Positions 7,171 through 16,569 of a DNA stretch of 17,669 bases are shown here, one piece after another. The notes beneath the pieces are model-generated. The model was not told the DNA's origin. It did no database searches and saw only the letters and a program-made list of their open reading frames with translations. The stretch is from Rhodococcus sp. IITR03 (lineage in GTDB: Bacteria; Actinomycetota; Actinomycetes; Mycobacteriales; Mycobacteriaceae): the NCBI GenBank assembly GCA_001017865.1, contig LATQ01000236.1, forward strand, positions 1 to 17,669, in the 5' to 3' direction. How positions within the stretch are numbered: position 1 is the stretch's first letter; the number at the start of each line of letters is the position of its first letter. Position numbers and translations under genes: made by a program.

Positions 7171-8492
7171 GTGTCCCGCATCCTGCTCGTCGTGCTGGTG
7201 ACGACGTCGTCGCTGTCCTGCGCGGCGCCCACCGCGCGCGACACCACCGCGGATGCGGCGTCGACAGCGATGTCCCTGCCGGGTATGCCCGCGACCGGTG
7301 AGCCGACCTTCCCGAGAACCGCCACCTACTATCTCGACCAGGATCGCCTCCCTCCGATGGAGGAGCTCGCCCGATACGATCTCGTGGTTCTCGATCACGA
7401 ATGGGCGCATCGTGTTCCGGAGTCGTACTTCGACGGGCTCCGGTCACGGAACCCGCGTGTCCGTCTGCTCGCGTACATGAACCTCGTCGACCTTCCGGGA
7501 GCGTTGGGATCGCCGGGATACTGGCCGATCGGTACGCCCTGTGGCAGTTCGACGGCCCGAACAGCAGCGCCTTCCCGGAGGAATGGCTCGCCGCCACGGC
7601 ATCGGGAGAGCCGGTCAGCGAATGGCCCCGGACGACGATGACCAACCTCACCGACGTGGCGCCGCGGGTCGACGGCAGGATCTATGCCGAGTACGCCGCG
7701 GAGTGGGTCGCCGATCAGGTCTGGTCGACCGGGATCTGGGACGGTGTCCTCCTCGACGTCTGGGGGGATCGGATCTACTCCGCCGATGCGGACGCGTGGG
7801 ATATCGACGGCGACGGTGTGGACGAACCGGATTCGCAGATCTACGGCCCCGACGGGCCGTGGGCGCGGGGACTCACCGTGGCGGAGCGGATCATGCGGGA
7901 GCGCATGCCCGACGCGATCATCGTCGCGAACGGCGATCGCAGCCCGGTCGACGGCCTGCTCGACGGGCGGGCCTGGGAGAGCTTCGCGGATCCGATGGTC
8001 GAGCGCGATCCGGGCATGGACCTCGACCGCTATCTCGAGACGAGTGCCGGAGGGGGACATCGATCACCGGGAGTGTGGATGACGATCGATCGCCTGGGAA
8101 CGGGCCGGAGTGTGGCCGACACCTATCGACGAGCGCGCTTCTTTCTCACGGCCACGCTCCTGGGAGACGGTTACTGGGCGCCGATGCTCCTGCACTACGG
8201 CAGTACCGCCTACTACGACGAGATGGACGGGGCGGGACTCGGCCCCGGTTATCTGGGCCTGCCCGTCTCCGAGGCCGGCCTGCAGGGCGACGCGGGACGG
8301 ACCGTCCTCCGCCGGGACTTCGAGAACGGGATCGTCCTGGTGAACAGCGGGGACAACGCCGAACACGTGTATCTCGAGCGTCCCTACCGTCACCTGCAGG
8401 GGACGCAGGACCCGAGCATCAACGACGGAAGCGTCACAGACGAGGTGGTGCTCGAACCGCTGGACGGCCTCATCCTCCTGCGGACGGACTGA
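7171..8492 (+). CDS. Secreted putative glycoside hydrolase, GHL15-like (one frameshift)
   Basis: About 440 residues. The N-terminus MSRILLVVLVTTSSLSC followed by AAP is a signal peptide, with a Cys suggesting a lipoprotein, although the lipobox (SLSC) is not canonical. The mature part reads like a TIM barrel of the putative glycoside hydrolase group (GHL15-like, related in style to endo-alpha-polygalactosaminidases): TYYLDQDRL, DLVVLDHEWAH, VRLLAYMNLVDL, then WDGVLLDVWGD with acidic candidates at about residue 192, AIIVANGDRS and DGRAWESFADP. The exact family and substrate are not certain. One missing G at 7523 joins SPGYW to ADRYALWQFD. The GTG at 7171 has GAAGGG seven bases upstream. It probably trims or releases the exported polymer outside the membrane. 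Its 3' end overlaps the convergent glycosyltransferase gene by 23 bp. Confidence 0.8.
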
Positions 8493-10855
8493 CCCGGTCG
8501 AGCTGACCGTCGATTCGACCTACCCCTCGGTTCGACCTGCCCGTCAGTTCGGTGAGCAGGGCCTCGAACGACCGTGCGGTCCGGGAGATCCGGTACTCGC
8601 GTTCCGCGCGTTCGCGGCCGTTCGCGCCGAGGCGGCGCGCGAGTGACCGGTCGGCGGCCAGCACGCACAGTCGTTCCGCGAGTGCCGCGGCGTCTCCGAC
8701 CGGGACGAGGAAGCCGTCGGTCCCGTCGGTGACCATGTCGGGCAGACAGCCGCATTCGGTGGCCACCACCGGAAGACCGGCGGCCATGGCCTCGATGACG
8801 GTGATGGGTGCGCCTTCGTGGACGGACGACAGCGCCGACACGTCCAGTCCCGGCAACAGTGCCCGGACGTCGCGGCGCACACCCGTGAACACGGTCCGGC
8901 CGGAGATACCGAGATCGCCGGCGAGCGAGCGTAGTTCGGATTCTCTCTCGCCACCTCCGATGACCAGCAGTCGCAGTTCGGGACGGGTGTGTGCGGCGAT
9001 TCGTACCGCTTCGAACAGCACCTGGTGTGCCTTCTGATGGCTCAGCCGCGCGACGATACCGACGGCGAAGGCGTCGGGGGACAGCCCGAGTGCCGTGCGT
9101 GCCCGGTCGCGGTCCTCCTCGGTGGGGGGATCGCCGAGGTCGATCCCGTTGGTGATGACCACTTCTCGTGTGCGCGACCACGGCCGGCGGGCGACTCCCT
9201 CCTCGCGGCGCAGATAGTCGCCCTGGCGCGGTCCCAGCAGCACGAGGGCGTCGGAGAGGAAGAGGGTGGACACGGCCCACCGGGGAAGGCACCGCTTGCC
9301 GATGCTCGTCAGATCCATGTCGTGTGCGGCAACGAGATTCGCGGGTGTCCGGGCGAGTCGCGCGGCCGGCCTGCCGAGTGCCAGGGCAGCGTGGTGGTGG
9401 TGTGTCACGAGCACGGCGTCGGTGCGGTCGGTACGCAGCATGCGCACGAGCCGCGTCAACCGGCGCGGGTCGTAACGGCCGGATCGGGGGACGACCTCCA
9501 CCTCGAATCCCGCGCGCCGGTACTCCTCGGCGAGCGGGCCGGCTTCGCGCAGGCACACCAGACGGGGGCGCACGACCGACGGATCGAGGTGCCGGAACAC
9601 CTCGAGCATGAGGACCTCGACGCCCCCGACGAACGTCTGGTCCAGCACGAGCGTGAGGCGGACGGGATCCGTCCGATCGGCTCGCTCCGCCGGCCGTGCG
9701 GGTCGCACGATTCGAGACCGTGCGGGTCGCACGATTCCGGACCGTGCGGCTTCCACGAGGGCGGTCTGGGCGCCCTCGACACTTCGGAGGAGTGTGAACT
9801 CCGATTCCACGCGTTCCCGCGCGGCTCGCCCCATCTTGCGGGCGAGTTCGGGATCGTCGAGCAGTTCGAGCATCCCGTCGGCGAGTGCTCGTTCGTCGCG
9901 GGCAGGCACGAGTCGGCCGGTGACCCCGTCGACCAGCATCTCGGGGACGCCGCCGACGGCCGTGCACACCGCGGGGCGGCCGGAGGCATGGCTTCGAGCA
10001 GGGCCATGGGGAAGCACTCGATGCTGTACGACGACAGGACGACGAGATCCAGTGCGTGGAGGATGCGGGGGATGTCGCTGCGCGCACCGGTGAAGACGAC
10101 ATTCGCGCGCAGACCGGCGGCGTCGGAGATCGCTTCGAGGTCCTCGCGGCACGGACCGTCGCCGATGACGAGGAAACGGACATCGGGTCGCAGGTCGACG
10201 ACCCGCCGTGCGGCGCGGAGAAAACAGGCGTGGTCCTTCTCCGGACGCAGTGCCGCCACGATCCCGACGGTGGGAGCATCCGCGGGCACGCCGAGTTCGG
10301 GCAGCACGCTGCGATCGTCGGTGGTGTCGTACAGCGACGGATCGACCCCGTTGTACACGACGGTGATCTTCTCGGGTGGGTAGCCGAGATCGTCGGTCAT
10401 GAATGCGCGCTGGGCTTCGGCCACACCGAAATAGGAGTCCGTGAGCGGATCGAGCACCGGTCGATCTGTCGCCGGAGCCGGCCGCGGGGTTCGGGATCAC
10501 CGCAGTGGTGGACCCACACCACGACGTGCGGAACCCGGGCGAGGAAGGCCGCAACCCGTCCCAGCGTCTCGGCGTTGTATCCCCGCGTGATCACGATGTC
10601 GGGACGGAACCGGCGCATCTCCCGCACCAGATCGACCAGGGCGCGCACCATCTGCCGCTTGGTCCTGCGCAGCGCCGTTGCGGGAATCGACGATTCGACC
10701 AGGTCGGAGAACAGCGCGCCGGGTTCTCCGATGCAGACGGCACACGAGGTGAAGCGCCGGGGGTCGAGTCGTGGGAGCAGGGTGGTGACGTGCCGTTCGG
10801 CGCCGCCCACACCGAGATCCGGCACGACATACATCAGTCGCAGCGGACGGGACAT
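8470..10855 (-). CDS. Double GT4 glycosyltransferase, two domains in one frame (two frameshifts)
   Basis: About 795 residues with two complete GT-B-fold retaining glycosyltransferases of family GT4. Domain 1 has DLGVGGAERHV, VVYNGVDPSLY, RPEKDHACFL and the E-x7-E-type ECFPMALLEAMASGRP. Domain 2 has FVGGVEVLMLEVF, VVITNGIDL, RLSHQKAHQVLF and HEGAPITVIEAMAAGLP. Between them (about 9660-9790) no stop codon exists in any of the three minus-strand frames, so a single indel could not have hidden a gene boundary. GTG codons in a linker repeat could still start domain 2 separately. Missing bases near 10459 (restores IDRVLDPLTD) and 9987 (restores EAMASGRP) break domain 1. ATG 10855 has GAGAGG seven bases upstream and overlaps the previous gene by 22 bp. 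Each domain probably adds one sugar to the repeat unit. Confidence 0.85.
9694..9758. repeat. 24-bp in-frame tandem repeat in the GT4-GT4 linker
   Basis: Units 9694-9717 and 9718-9741 differ at few positions, and a degenerate third starts at 9742. On the minus strand they encode RSGIVRPA and RSRIVRPA, a basic eight-residue repeat between the two GT4 domains. Each unit contains a GTG codon in frame. Confidence 0.8.
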
Positions 10856-11914
10856 CTGCCGACCTCTCTGTAGAGGATGTCGAAACGCCGTGACACGACG
10901 TCGACGTCGAATTCCGTGCACACCCGGCGCCAGGCGCCGGCGCCGAGACGGGCCCGCTCCGCGTCGTCGGTGACGACCTTCCGGAGGGCGGCGGCGAGGG
11001 CGTCGGGATCATCGGGTGGGACGAGGATTCCCGAATCGGCGTCGACGAGATCAGGTATCCCGCCGACCGGACTGGCCACCACACACAATCCGGCCGCCAT
11101 GCTTCGAGGATCGCCATCGGTTGACCTTCGTTCCGGGACGGCAGCACGAGGATCCGGCTGTCCCGGAGCAGTCCGGAAACCTTCTCGGGTGCCGTCCATC
11201 CCGCGATGGTGACGGTGTCGTCGATACCGAGTTCGGCGACCTGCTGTGCGGCCGCGTCCACGGCACCGTCACCCGCGATCGTCAGATGCGCGCCGGAGAC
11301 CGCTCCTTCGTGCGCGAGTCGCGCCCATGCCTCGAGCAGGACGAAGGTGCCCTTGCGTTCACCGACCTCGCGAGGAAGAGCACGTTCACGGGTCGCCCGT
11401 CCGGCAGTTGGGAAACGGGCGTCCGGGGCCGGACGGCATTGGGCACGACGACGATCCGGGCGCGGGGCGCTATCTCCTGCAGGCGGCACGCCCACCCTCC
11501 CGAGTGCGATCACCGCGTCGGCTCGGTGAGGGTCGCACGGATGACGGCCCGGGCGGGCTTGGGGCACAGGGAGTAGAAGCGGTGGAACTCGGCGCCGTGG
11601 ACGTGGAGGATCACCGGGATGCGGGCGGCGCGTGCGATCCATGCCAGCGTGGCCTTCCGGACGAAGCTTCCGTACGAGGCGGTGTGGAGGTGTACGACGT
11701 CGGGTCGCCTCCGGATCACCGTGTAGGTGAACGAGACCAGCCCGACGGCGAAGGCGACGATCCGGAGGGGGATCGAACCGTTGCGATGGGTGCCGATGTG
11801 TTCGATGTGCCAGTCGCTCCACAGATCGGTTCCCTGCATCGTGCGGACGAACGAGGCGACACCGCCTCGGGTCGATGTGCTGGTGGAGACCCACAGCGCC
11901 CGTGGGGCATTCAT
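10834..11914 (-). CDS. GT4 family glycosyltransferase (about four frameshifts)
   Basis: About 360 residues, a normal length for a single GT4 retaining glycosyltransferase. The N-terminal half shows STRGGVASFVRTM, RPDVVHLHTASYGS and PVILHVHGAEFHRFY. The C-terminal half shows IVVVPNAV, GEVGERKGTFVLLEAW, and the donor-binding region RNEGQPMAILEAMAAGLCVV plus GGIPDLVD. The frame is broken near 11522 and 11498, which compensate each other and otherwise leave an in-frame TGA, and near 11370 (restores LFLGEVGE) and 11100 (restores LEAMAAG). The 11498 event needs one base removed or two added, unlike the others. ATG 11914 overlaps the polymerase stop in an ATGA and has GGAGGAGG about seven bases upstream. 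The 3' end overlaps the next gene by 22 bp, so translation is probably coupled. Confidence 0.85.
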
Positions 11915-13418
11915 GACGAGACCTCCTCCGGGGATCTCTCGGGATCCCGCTTCCGCGGGACGAACCGGTCGGACCATCCGATCGCCACACCGGCGATGAG
12001 CAGTGCCATCGCATTGGTGACATCGAAATTGCGGAGTTCGGCGGTGAACCCGGTGACGAGCAGGCACAGCACGGCGAGGACGGCCGCGATCGCGAGCGGT
12101 TGCCCGGTGAGCCGACCCGGTGGCAACCTGCGGTAGGCGCGGACGAGTTGGACGACGAGCAGCACGAGCACCGTGATCCACAACAGACCACCGACGATGC
12201 CGAGTTCGGCGAAGATCCCCAGTTCCGTGAAGTGGCGTCGATACCGAATCCGCCCTCCCACGGGATGCTCGGTCCCCACGCCCGGTGGAAGAAGGTGTTG
12301 ACGGACACGAAACGCGCGACACCCCACCCGGTGAGCGGTTCCTCGCGGATCGCCCAGAAGGCCGTCGCCATAGCGTTGAGCCGGTCGTGGATCTCGCTCG
12401 TCGAACCCACGCCGCCGGCCTTCCGGTCGGCGCTGGTGAAGGTCGACCAGTTCATCGCGACCGCGACCACCATCGCCGTGGCCGTCAGGGCGAAGGCGCG
12501 GCGGAAGCCGCGGGCGCACAGCAGTCCGACGAGGACGACGATCCCGAACGCCAGCCACACCGCGCGTGTGTAGGTGAGGAAGACGCCGTAGGCGCAGGCC
12601 ACGGCGATCACGGCGGCGAGGCGCCGGAGCCAGACGGGTTCGGATCTCTGCGAGGCCAGGACGACCGTGACGATGAATCCGAAGATGAGGATCGTCCGTT
12701 GCCGACGGGCTGATTGGTGACACCCACCGCGCGGCCCGGCCAGTGCTCGTTCTCGAGCATGTAGCGCGGCCACACCAGAGCGGTCGGGCCTTTGAGCTGG
12801 AAGATGCTCATCATCGCCGAGAACGCCGCGATGGCGGTGACGGTCCAGAGCATGCCCCGCACCGCACGCTCCCGGTCGAAACTCAGGCGTCCCATGACGA
12901 AGACGGCGAACGGGATGACCGTGCCGATGATGATGAAGCGGGACACCGAGGTGGGTTGACTCGTCAGGGGAACCACCGCGGGGAAGCGGTGCGAGGCGAA
13001 CATCGACCAGAAGTTCCACAGGACGAACAGGCCCATGAAGATCTCGAGCATGCCCAGCTGCCGGATGCGATCGGGGCGCACGGTGATCCAGAGCCCGAAC
13101 GACCCCAGCGCGACCGCGAAGAGGAAGACGAACAGATCGACGGGCAGCATGGGGATCTCGGGTGTGGGGAGCCGGAAGAACATTGCGACGATCAGCACGA
13201 GCACCGCGGTGGCCGGGTGGTAGACCGCCGCGGCGATGACGGCCAGTCCCACCGCCCCGGGCAGGATCAGCGCAAGCAGTTCGCCCGGGAGGACGAATGC
13301 GGCCAGGGCCGCGGCGACGAGCAGGCAGGCCCGCAGCCGTGGCGGCCGTGAGCGCCGCGCGTCCGAACCGGGCTCCCGACGATCGGATGCCCGGCCGGAC
13401 GGTTCCTGCGGTGGTCAT
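11911..13418 (-). CDS. O-antigen ligase/Wzy-like polysaccharide polymerase (three frameshifts)
   Basis: An integral membrane protein of about 500 residues with many hydrophobic helices, such as LLVAAALAAFVLPGELLALI, LFVFLFAVALGSFGLW and WITVLVLLVVQLV. Family marks are the Arg-containing LTYTRAVWLAFGIVVLVGL segment and the extracytoplasmic loop TGWGVARF...FHRAWGP...GIDAHFTELGIFAELGIVGG, the typical Wzy_C/WaaL signature with its late His. It would polymerise lipid-linked repeat units outside the membrane. Frameshifts lie at about 13330-13400 (N-terminal, exact site unclear, net +1 or -2), 12696 (restores VGNGTILIF) and 12234 (restores GIDAHFTE). The start ATG 13418 overlaps the stop of the Wzz-like gene (ATGA), and its own stop overlaps the next start the same way. 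Confidence 0.87.
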
Positions 13419-14924
13419 GGTGTTGCACCCGGCTTGCCGGACAGCAGTGTCGCGGCGTCCCGGTCGGGATGGTGGCCGTTGGACGAGATCGCCGTCGTGT
13501 CGGGGCCGAGGCTGTCGATCCGTTCGTAGCGCACCGTGGCGAGGGACTCGCCCCGCTTGTCGCGGCGGAAGAGACGGCGGACGAGCGAGCGTCCGGTGCG
13601 GGGGTCGACGAGGACCGCGCCGAGCAGTTCGGCGTCGGCGAGCAGTTCGACAGCCTCGCGGGTGGGACCGACCCGTCCCGAGCGCCGATCCAGGACGAGC
13701 ACGGTGCGGTCGCTCACGACACACGCAGAGTGGGCGAAGGGGTCCTCGGTGAGCGGCGGGACTCGACGATCACGAGGTCGGCATCGGCCGGAGCCGTCGC
13801 AGGAGGTGGGTGAACCGTTCGCGGTTGAGCGGGGCGTCCGGGTCGTCGAGGAGATCCCGGACGAGTGCCGTGCGTACCGTGACGGCATCGTCGGCCGCGG
13901 TGCGTTCCTGCACCGTGACGGTGTGCATGTCGGCGTGGAGCAGGACGACGCGCTCGCCCTCACCGGCCCAGAATTCGGCGATCGCCCGTGCCACCTGGCC
14001 GGTCGCCGGTGTCCGGGTGGGCGAGGCGACGGCCAGGGTCCCCGGCCGCGGTACCTGGCGATGTCCGGCGCGGGTCGCGAGGCGGACGAAGCCGAGATGC
14101 CGGGCGCGGCCCTTGCGCCGGCTTCCCCCGCGAGGGATCTCGACGACCGGATTCACTCCCGTCCTCGTGTGCACGTCGTGGGAGGTGCCGAGGGTGGGGG
14201 AGAATAAGGCGGCGAGAACTGCGGCGACGGAGCCGAGGACGAGGCCGCCGAGGAGTCCGACCAGCACGTTGCGGGACATGCTCGGTTCGGACATCGCGAT
14301 GCCGGCGTCGGGCTGCAGGATCTGGAGCTGGTTGGTCGAGTCGCCCTGCAACTGCTGGATCAGCGTCTCGAGCTCGATGATCCGCTGGGTGGTGTAGGCG
14401 GGATCCGCACCTTCGGTGAGCAGTCTGCGCCGCTCGTCCAGCTGGCTGCGGAGTGCATCGAGGGAGGCGTCCTTCTCGGCCCGCCGCACCGCGTCGACGT
14501 CCCACCGGAAGTTCGTGGCCAGGGCCAGGGCGGCGTCCTTGGCTCCCACATCGGTACCGGCCGTTGCCTCGACGAAGATCATCGAGCTCGCGGCGGCGGT
14601 GCGTGCCTCGAAGGTCGTGCCCGGCGGGAGGTCGGTCGAATCCCGAAGTCGCGCTTGGTAGGCGGGATCATTGAACAGATCGATGTAGCCCCGCACCATG
14701 ACGGCGTCCTCCTCGGGGACACGTCCCGGCGAGGAGACGATCAGCACCGTCCGGCCGGTGTAGCTCGGCTCGGCGGTGTAGGTGCTCACGGCCGACGCGA
14801 TCACGGCTCCGAGCGTGATGAGAAGGACGAGGGGCCAGAAGTGGCGGATGCGCTGAAGTTGGATCCCGACGGTCGTCGCCGTGTCGAGCGTATCGGCGTC
14901 GGTCGTGGTGTTCGTGTGTGTCAT
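13415..14924 (-). CDS. Wzz-like chain-length protein with degenerate kinase domain (two frameshifts)
   Basis: About 503 residues, first gene of the minus-strand operon. One membrane helix at about 30-50 (FWPLVLLITLGAVIASAVS) and a second at about 218-240 (NVLVGLLGGLVLGSVAAVL) flank an external, coiled-coil-prone region (LRSQLDERRRLL, RIIELETLIQQLQ). This is the polysaccharide co-polymerase layout that sets chain length with Wzy. The cytoplasmic tail resembles a BY-kinase ATPase: LAVASP..., ERVVLLHADMH and DADLVIVESPPL line up with the Walker A, A' and B regions. However, the Walker A loop reads TRTPATGQ without the GK[ST] lysine, and no terminal tyrosine cluster is seen. It is therefore probably a pseudokinase. 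Missing bases near 13785 and 13757 restore RPDADLVIVESPPL. Its stop overlaps the polymerase start. Confidence 0.85.
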
Positions 14925-14983
14925 GGGGTACCCCAGGTCCTCGGGAGACGACGCTTCAAAACAATCTCAGAGTATCTTTTTAC

Positions 14984-15011
14984 AGGATAGAGCAGAGTTC
15001 TAGTTTGTTAA
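14984..15011 (-). promoter_or_regulatory. Candidate promoter for the wzz-wzy-GT operon
   Basis: On the minus strand TTAACA (complement of 15006-15011) and TATCCT (complement of 14984-14989) are 16 bp apart, matching five and four of six consensus bases. The start site would be near 14977, with a leader of about 53 nt to ATG 14924. The surrounding 14955-15040 is AT-rich. The rest of the 208-bp gap to 15133 must also hold the promoter of the pyruvyl transferase gene, which I cannot place. Confidence 0.45.
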
Positions 15012-15132
15012 ATCCCAAGTTTGGTGGATTATGGATTCGAACCGTACCCATGAGCCTGATTCTGAGTATGCTTCGCTACACCGCACCGCCGGGGACTCCC
15101 GGACCCTCTCTCATCGAGGATCGGATCATCGG

Positions 15133-16522
15133 ATGATCGACAATCATTTCGGACTGCACTCGGACGAACCGGCGCGCGGCCGGTCCGCATTCTCATCGAG
15201 AGCAGCGAGTACTGGCTTCGCAACAACGGCGACCTGGCGATGCTCGAGGTCACGATCACGCGCCTGCGTCGCAGATGGCCCGACGCGCAGATCGGCGTGC
15301 TCACCGACGTCCCGCTCCTGCTCCGCGCCTACCACCCGACGGCGAAGGGGATCACCGTCCTCTCGACCGACCCCTGGGCCGAGCCGACGGTCGCCGAGGA
15401 CTTCTTCGCTGCACTGGGACCGCACATCGTCGGCCCGATCGCCCTCGGCATGGTCCGCTTCCGGGTGTGGTTCCCGCAGAAGGCACGCGGACTGCGCCGG
15501 CGGCTCGAGCGGCTCGTCCGCACGCGTCTCCCGTCCGAACAGGCCGTGGAAGCGCCCGTCTCCGCCAGTGAGGCGGCCGCTCGCCGGCCGGTGCACCCGG
15601 GCAGCGCGGCCGCCGTCGAGAAGGCCTCCCTCCTGCTCGTGCTCGGAGGCGGCTACATCACCGATTCCGATGCCGCCCAGGCCCACCGTGTCTTCACCCT
15701 CATCGAGCACGCCTGCGACCACGGTGTTCCCGTCACCATGGTCGGCCAGGGCCTCGGACCGCTCGACGACCCCCTCCTGCAGAAACGCGCGGCCGAGGTG
15801 ATGCCGCGCGTCGACTTCGTCTCCCTGCGGGAGAACCTTCGCGGCCCGGCCATCCTCGAACGGGCCGGTGTGCCGGACGATCGAATCCTCGTCACCGGCG
15901 ACGACGCGATCGAACTCGCCTACACCGAATGCGACACCGGCCCCGGAACCGACATCGGCGTGTGCCTGCGTCTCGCCGCCTACGCACCCGTCTCGGAGAT
16001 CGCCCGCGACACCGTCCGCAGGGTCGTGCAGGCCGTGGCCACCGAGTACTCCTCGACGCTGGTGCCGCTGATCATCGCGGAATACCGCTCCCAGGACCGT
16101 CGTTCGACATTGCCCATCGTGCGCGGAGCGGACTCGGTGGCCGAACCGCCACCCCGGTACACCTCACCTGGACAGCTCGTCGAACAGGTGTCGAGGTGCC
16201 GCGTCCTCGTGACCGGCGCCTACCACCTCGCGGTGTTCGCGCTCTCGCGGGGAATCCCCGTGGTCGCCCTGTCGTCGACCCGCTACTACGACGACAAGTT
16301 CCGCGGCCTCGAGGACATGTTCGGCGGTGGCCTCACCCTGCTGCACCTCGACGATCCCGCGCTCGGAACCAAACTCGCAGATGCGATGCGCACCTCCTGG
16401 CAACAGGCGGACGAGGTCCGCGGTCGTCTGCGTGCCGTGCCCGGGAGCAGATCCGCCTGGGACACGTGGCCTTCGAACACGTCTTCGCGCTCGCCGAACG
16501 GGCGCGGGTCGAGAACCACTGA
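15133..16522 (+). CDS. Polysaccharide pyruvyl transferase family protein (two frameshifts)
   Basis: About 463 residues of the CsaB/WcaK-type pyruvyl transferase family, which attaches a pyruvate ketal from phosphoenolpyruvate to a sugar. Seen in order: VRILIESSEYWLRNNGDLAM, an opening common in this family; LLLVLGGGYITDSDA; VTMVGQGLGPL; VDFVSLREN; ILVTGDDAIEL; and the C-terminal VLVTGAYHLAVFALSRGIPVVAL. The Ala/Glu/Arg-rich stretch around 15480-15600 is a probable insertion or linker. A missing G at 15182 joins the ATG-15133 frame to the conserved opening, and another at 16439 joins the body to the C-terminus, which ends LAERARVENH. The start is uncertain: ATG 15133 has only a distant GAGG, and ATG 15031 is possible in the same frame. 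The flippase gene follows after 47 bp. Confidence 0.85.
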
Positions 16523-16569
16523 GACCACTGGGATCACCGAGCAGTACAGGTCGGAAGGATGTCGCCGGA

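Noticed and set aside
9694..9758. CRISPR-like array
   Set aside because: The 24-bp units are directly adjacent with no spacers and lie within a coding frame.
8989..10383. 464-codon plus-strand frame antisense to the double GT4
   Set aside because: No recognisable motifs; it mirrors a well-supported gene on the other strand.
11480..11530. In-frame TGA in the single GT4 as a true nonsense mutation
   Set aside because: Shifting frame between about 11522 and 11498 restores ADAVIALG followed by GWACRLQEIAP, so two compensating indels explain it better.
10497..13724. Minus-strand open frame of more than 1,000 codons
   Set aside because: It crosses four frameshifted genes and reads Arg/Pro-rich nonsense except where it coincides with true segments of the polymerase and GT4. 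It is not one protein.
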